This document shows, piece after piece, positions 60,910 to 64,000 of a stretch of 64,000 nt of DNA. Location of the stretch: assembly GCF_001748085.1 (NCBI RefSeq), contig NZ_BBZK01000003.1, positions 496,001-560,000 of the forward strand. Reading direction: 5' to 3'. This DNA is from Streptomyces sp. TP-A0874. GTDB taxonomy: Bacteria > Actinomycetota > Actinomycetes > Streptomycetales > Streptomycetaceae. How positions within the stretch are numbered: the stretch's first letter is position 1; each line of letters starts with the position of its first letter. The notes below the pieces were generated by a model. It ran no database searches. It worked only from the letters and a program-made list of their open reading frames with translations, and was not told the origin of the DNA. The translations under genes were made by a program, and so were the position numbers.

Positions 60910-63639
60910 ATGACTGAGGACGGCCAACAGCCGGACCACGCTTCGATCGCCGCCCTGGAGAGCCTGTTCCGCGCCCTGCCGTCCCTGGCGGAGGACCGCG
61001 ATGACAGCAGGTCCTGGAAAGGCGTGCCCCCGGTGGTGTTGGTCGCCGAACGGGAGGACCAGCGCCGCCACGTGCACAACCTCCTGTCCGACCTGCGGCA
61101 GGCGGTGAAGTACGGCGACACCGCTCGGATCCCCTGTGCCGCGCTGCTGCGAGAGCGGGGCTGGGCGGAGGACGAGACGGCCCGGGGGCCCGTACCGCTG
61201 CTCACCCCGGAGATCGCCCGCCAACTGCGCGTGAACTTCCCGGTGCGGCGAGGGCGCCTGCGACTGCCCGATTTCTCGCTTCTGCGGGACGTGGTCGAGT
61301 ACCTGCTGCCCCGGTTGACGGCCGGTGAAGCCGGCCGGCGGGTGGAGCCCGAGGAGTCCCTGCGGGAGTACTGCTGGCGGAAGCGCCGCGACGAGAGCCT
61401 CCCGCTGCGGTTCCTCTGGGCCCTGAGCGGGCCGGAGGCTTCCGCTGATTTCCCGGCCGGATGGTTCGGTTACGTGCTGAGCGTCACCCTGCAGCCGATG
61501 CTGCGAACGCTGCCCTTCTGGCTGTGGTCGCGCGGCTGCAACAGGCGGTTGCTGCGGTCGAAGGAGCACGGCTGGTACGCGAAGCACCGAGGTCTCGGGC
61601 GCGGTCGTCGCAGAGCGGGGTTCTTCTTCGAGCACATCGAGAACAGCCTCAGCCGGCTGCGGGGAGGCGGTGAGACCGCGGTCCTGGAGGAGTGCGAGCG
61701 GTTGCTCCTGCTGGCCCTCCTCACCGATCTGCGCAGGGCGGTCAGGCCCTCGAAACTCTCCCCCTGGCGGCGGCGGAGAGCCTTCCGCCACCTGCTCCTG
61801 CTGGAACCCTCGGAGGAGCCGGACAGTTCCTTGGGTGTCGCCGAGGGACGGCGGTTCCTGGACATCTACCGGGAGGCCGTGCGGGAGACGGAGTGCGCCG
61901 CCACGGTGCTGCTCACCACCGCGCCGTCGCTGCCGCGCCCCGGCTCCGCCTCCGGAGCGTCCCCCGAACTGGGCGGGGTGGGGGAGCTGGAGCGGAAGTG
62001 CGGCCCGGTGTCCGGCGGTCTGGAACCGCTCTTCTTCAAGCTGCCGGAAGGCGGAGTCCCCGCCGCCTCGCCGGTGACCTCCGGTTTCGGCCTGGAGCCG
62101 CCGCTGGTCTCCCCGCTCGCCGAGGTGGTGCTGGAGGGCACGGCGCTGCTGGTCGTCGGCGCGCTCCTGGCGGGATGGTTGGTGCCCAAGGCGTTGGCGC
62201 CGCAGGACACCCGCTGTCTGGGCGGTACAGAATGGACATCGGGGCAGGTGCTGCCCGGCGCCGACCTGCCGGAGCACTTGTACGAGGAGGTGGAGCGGCG
62301 GATCGCCGACCAGAACCGACGGGTGGCGAAAGAGGCTCCCGAAGGTGCCACGGTCCTCACCGTCGCCTATCTCGGAGCCCAGGTGGCCGCCGAGGACAAG
62401 AACCCCTACCAGCTGTTCGACCCGGCGGTCCCCGAGATTCGGGGGATCGCGATCGCCCAGCAGGAGCTGAACGCGGACGCCTCGCGGGACCCGGAGAAGG
62501 TGTGGCTGCGGGTGGAGCGCTTCTCCGCGGGAACGCTCTTCGCGGACGCAGTCGAAGCCGCCCACGAGATCGTCGATTTCGCCGGCAAGCGCGAGGACTT
62601 CGTCGGGGTGGTGGGTTTCGCGCAGAGCCGGAAGGAGACCAAACAGGCGCTGGAGGTGCTCCAGGATCACGAGATATCGGTGGTGGGGACGACCGCGACC
62701 GCCAACGCTCTGTCCGATGGCGCCTTCTTCCGCCGGGTATCCCCGAACAACAGCCGCGAGACGGATATCGAAGCGGATTTCGCCAACCGGGCCAATATCG
62801 TCGAGTACGAGGACGGCAAGTGCGCCCCGGCCGAGGCCGCCGTGGTGGTGGAACAGCGGGGAGACCTCTACAGCGAGGAGATCGCGGGACTTTTCGCCGG
62901 CAAGTTCACCGCCAGCAGGCCGGGCCCGGGAAACGAGCCGACCGCCACCATCAGCCTGACCGGCGGTGGGAGCGACATCCACGACAAGGCGCACCAGGTG
63001 TGCGAGCTGGTGCAGCGGGAGCCGCGGACGGTCGTCTACTGGGCGGCGAGAGCGGCCGAGTTCAGTTCCTTCCTGGGGCACTTCAGTAAGGACACGCCGT
63101 GCGCCAACCTGCGGCTGAACGTGCTGAGCGGCAACGAACTCACCACCGCCGCACTCACCGGCGAGTACGACAACCCGTGGCTCCGTCTCTACCACGCGGC
63201 CCATGTGCTACCGGCCGTCGCCGAGACCGACAATTTCGTCGCCCAGAACTTCAACCACACCTACGCCAGCCAGTACGGCGAGGACGATCTCTGGCGGAGC
63301 GACGGGCGCGCCGCCCTGGCCTATGACGCGATGCAGGTGCTGGCCACCGCGGCCAACGACGTCAACCGACGCCACCGGCAGAAGCTCGGCAAGGAGGACC
63401 TGTCAGCGGTGCAGCAGGCGCTCACCGGCAAGATCCAGGTGCAGGGCGCCAGCGGCTACCTCGACTTCGACGGGGGAAGCCAGGTGTCCCGGGACAAGCC
63501 ACTGGTCCTGCTGCACCACACCGAGGACGGCTCCGAGCCGGTGCTCGCCTGCGGCCAGTTCGCCCTGAACCGCCCGATGGGCGAGATGTGGGGGCCGGAC
63601 GGACGCTACCCCTGCGTCCACGACGAGGTGTCCCCCTGA
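60910..63639 (+). CDS. membrane protein: cytoplasmic domain fused to extracytoplasmic type I periplasmic-binding-like domain
   Basis: A 909-residue single-pass protein. Residues 1-405 are a soluble, Arg- and Leu-rich alpha/beta domain with a strand-like VPPVVLVAEREDQRRHVHNL but no P-loop; I do not recognise a known enzyme. One transmembrane helix lies at about 406-428 (VVLEGTALLVVGALLAGWLV). The C-terminal 460 residues look like a leucine-binding/ANF-receptor type I solute-binding domain: TVLTVAYLGAQVAAEDKN, FVGVVGFAQSRKETKQALEV, ISVVGTTATANAL and YGEDDLWRSDGRAALAYDAM. No ABC permease or kinase genes are next to it, so it may sense an extracellular ligand rather than import it. Confidence 0.75.
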   Translation: MTEDGQQPDHASIAALESLFRALPSLAEDRDDSRSWKGVPPVVLVAEREDQRRHVHNLLSDLRQAVKYGDTARIPCAALLRERGWAEDETARGPVPLLTPEIARQLRVNFPVRRGRLRLPDFSLLRDVVEYLLPRLTAGEAGRRVEPEESLREYCWRKRRDESLPLRFLWALSGPEASADFPAGWFGYVLSVTLQPMLRTLPFWLWSRGCNRRLLRSKEHGWYAKHRGLGRGRRRAGFFFEHIENSLSRLRGGGETAVLEECERLLLLALLTDLRRAVRPSKLSPWRRRRAFRHLLLLEPSEEPDSSLGVAEGRRFLDIYREAVRETECAATVLLTTAPSLPRPGSASGASPELGGVGELERKCGPVSGGLEPLFFKLPEGGVPAASPVTSGFGLEPPLVSPLAEVVLEGTALLVVGALLAGWLVPKALAPQDTRCLGGTEWTSGQVLPGADLPEHLYEEVERRIADQNRRVAKEAPEGATVLTVAYLGAQVAAEDKNPYQLFDPAVPEIRGIAIAQQELNADASRDPEKVWLRVERFSAGTLFADAVEAAHEIVDFAGKREDFVGVVGFAQSRKETKQALEVLQDHEISVVGTTATANALSDGAFFRRVSPNNSRETDIEADFANRANIVEYEDGKCAPAEAAVVVEQRGDLYSEEIAGLFAGKFTASRPGPGNEPTATISLTGGGSDIHDKAHQVCELVQREPRTVVYWAARAAEFSSFLGHFSKDTPCANLRLNVLSGNELTTAALTGEYDNPWLRLYHAAHVLPAVAETDNFVAQNFNHTYASQYGEDDLWRSDGRAALAYDAMQVLATAANDVNRRHRQKLGKEDLSAVQQALTGKIQVQGASGYLDFDGGSQVSRDKPLVLLHHTEDGSEPVLACGQFALNRPMGEMWGPDGRYPCVHDEVSP

Positions 63640-63648
63640 TTCCCTGGA

Positions 63649-64000
63649 TCAGCCATCCGCTCCGGCGGGCGCGGAAGAGCGCGCCCCGTCCGCGCCCAGC
63701 AGGCGGCAGACCGTCTCGATGTCGGCCTCCACCTGCTCCACCGAGGCCCGCCCCGCCAGCCAGGCGATGAGCGTCGAGTACCAGGTGTGCTCGATGACCC
63801 GGACGACGGAGAGCTGACCGGGCGTCGGGGAGCCGTCCGGTGCGACGGCGTCGAGCAGGATCGCCGTGGTCAGGCGGGAGACCCGGGCCACCTCCGAACT
63901 CGCCGAGCGGTCGGCGAAGGTGAGTGCCCGGAGCATCGCCTCGGCGAGCCCGGGCTCGCGCTGCAGGGCCTCGAACGCCCGCCGCAGGCTCTCCCCGGCC
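63649..64000 (-). CDS. TetR family regulator, C-terminal part (cut by window edge)
   Basis: The minus-strand frame is open to the end of the window and stops at 63649. The visible 116 residues are the ligand-binding half of a TetR protein: AFEALQREPGLAEAMLRALT, then VARVSRLTTAILLDAV and HTWYSTLIAWLAGRASVEQV, close to the KstR/FadR-like group. The helix-turn-helix lies beyond base 64000, so the target cannot be inferred. It converges on the preceding gene with only 9 nt between stops. Confidence 0.8.
   Translation of the reverse strand, partial: AGESLRRAFEALQREPGLAEAMLRALTFADRSASSEVARVSRLTTAILLDAVAPDGSPTPGQLSVVRVIEHTWYSTLIAWLAGRASVEQVEADIETVCRLLGADGARSSAPAGADG

Noticed and set aside
60817..63204. 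Long minus-strand frame opposite the 909-residue protein
   Set aside because: No motif or start signal; a shadow of the plus-strand gene, which has a membrane helix and recognisable binding-protein segments.

Overview
The window looks like a chromosomal segment of a Streptomyces or close relative. It is very GC-rich with strong G/C third-position bias, and many genes start with GTG or TTG. Gene neighbourhoods are typical of that genus: fasR-fabD-fabH-acpP-fabF, aceE next to a DUF3052 gene and ahpE, a ter stress locus, Ku next to split LigD parts, and an SCO2322-type ECF operon. The genus assignment is inference from content and order.

Layout. 1-5.5 kb: end of a hydroxyisobutyrate dehydrogenase-like gene, then the type II fatty-acid operon with its PucR-type regulator (minus strand). 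5.6-12.8 kb: pirin, a two-repeat CRISPR relic, serine hydrolase, DUF4429/SHOCT protein, secreted alpha/beta hydrolase, a divergent TetR/14-TM MFS pair and a secreted I36-type inhibitor. 12.9-17.4 kb: aceE, DUF3052 protein, ahpE-type peroxiredoxin. 17.5-27.5 kb: ter locus (two terD copies, DUF475 TerC, two more TerD-like proteins, HpcH/HpaI aldolase, a fused PRTase-TRSP-StiP-PELOTA protein and a HAD phosphatase), followed by an O-methyltransferase carrying a frameshift. 27.6-30.5 kb: zinc-ribbon protein, membrane coiled-coil protein, DUF4097 lipoprotein and tRNA-Val(UAC).

30.8-39.0 kb is an accessory stretch of three regulator/efflux-or-resistance modules (MmyB-type regulator with MFS; LysR with a Vat-like acetyltransferase and DUF5701 protein; TetR with SDR and a Cmx-like MFS). 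It also holds an SDR gene remnant and a 19-bp tandem duplication. 39.2-42.4 kb is a LysR/isochorismatase/MFS module. 42.5-45.5 kb is the NHEJ set (ligase, polymerase, Ku). 45.5-54.4 kb holds a DedA protein, a secreted HNH nuclease, a GDT1-type protein behind a yybP-ykoY (Mn2+) riboswitch, a zinc-ribbon/peptidoglycan-binding membrane protein, an MFS exporter with a C-terminal MarR-like extension, and a GT87-PAP2 fusion.

54.6-60.7 kb is a tightly overlapping minus-strand operon behind a cobalamin riboswitch. In order of transcription it encodes a secreted membrane-anchored prenyltransferase/squalene-oxidase-repeat protein, an SCO2322-family protein, EcfT, a double ATPase and an S component. I read it as a B12 (or corrinoid) uptake system whose two surface proteins may together mimic the two domains of intrinsic factor; this is the most interesting system here. 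60.9-64 kb: a 909-residue membrane protein with an extracytoplasmic type I periplasmic-binding-like domain, then the end of a TetR gene cut by the window edge.
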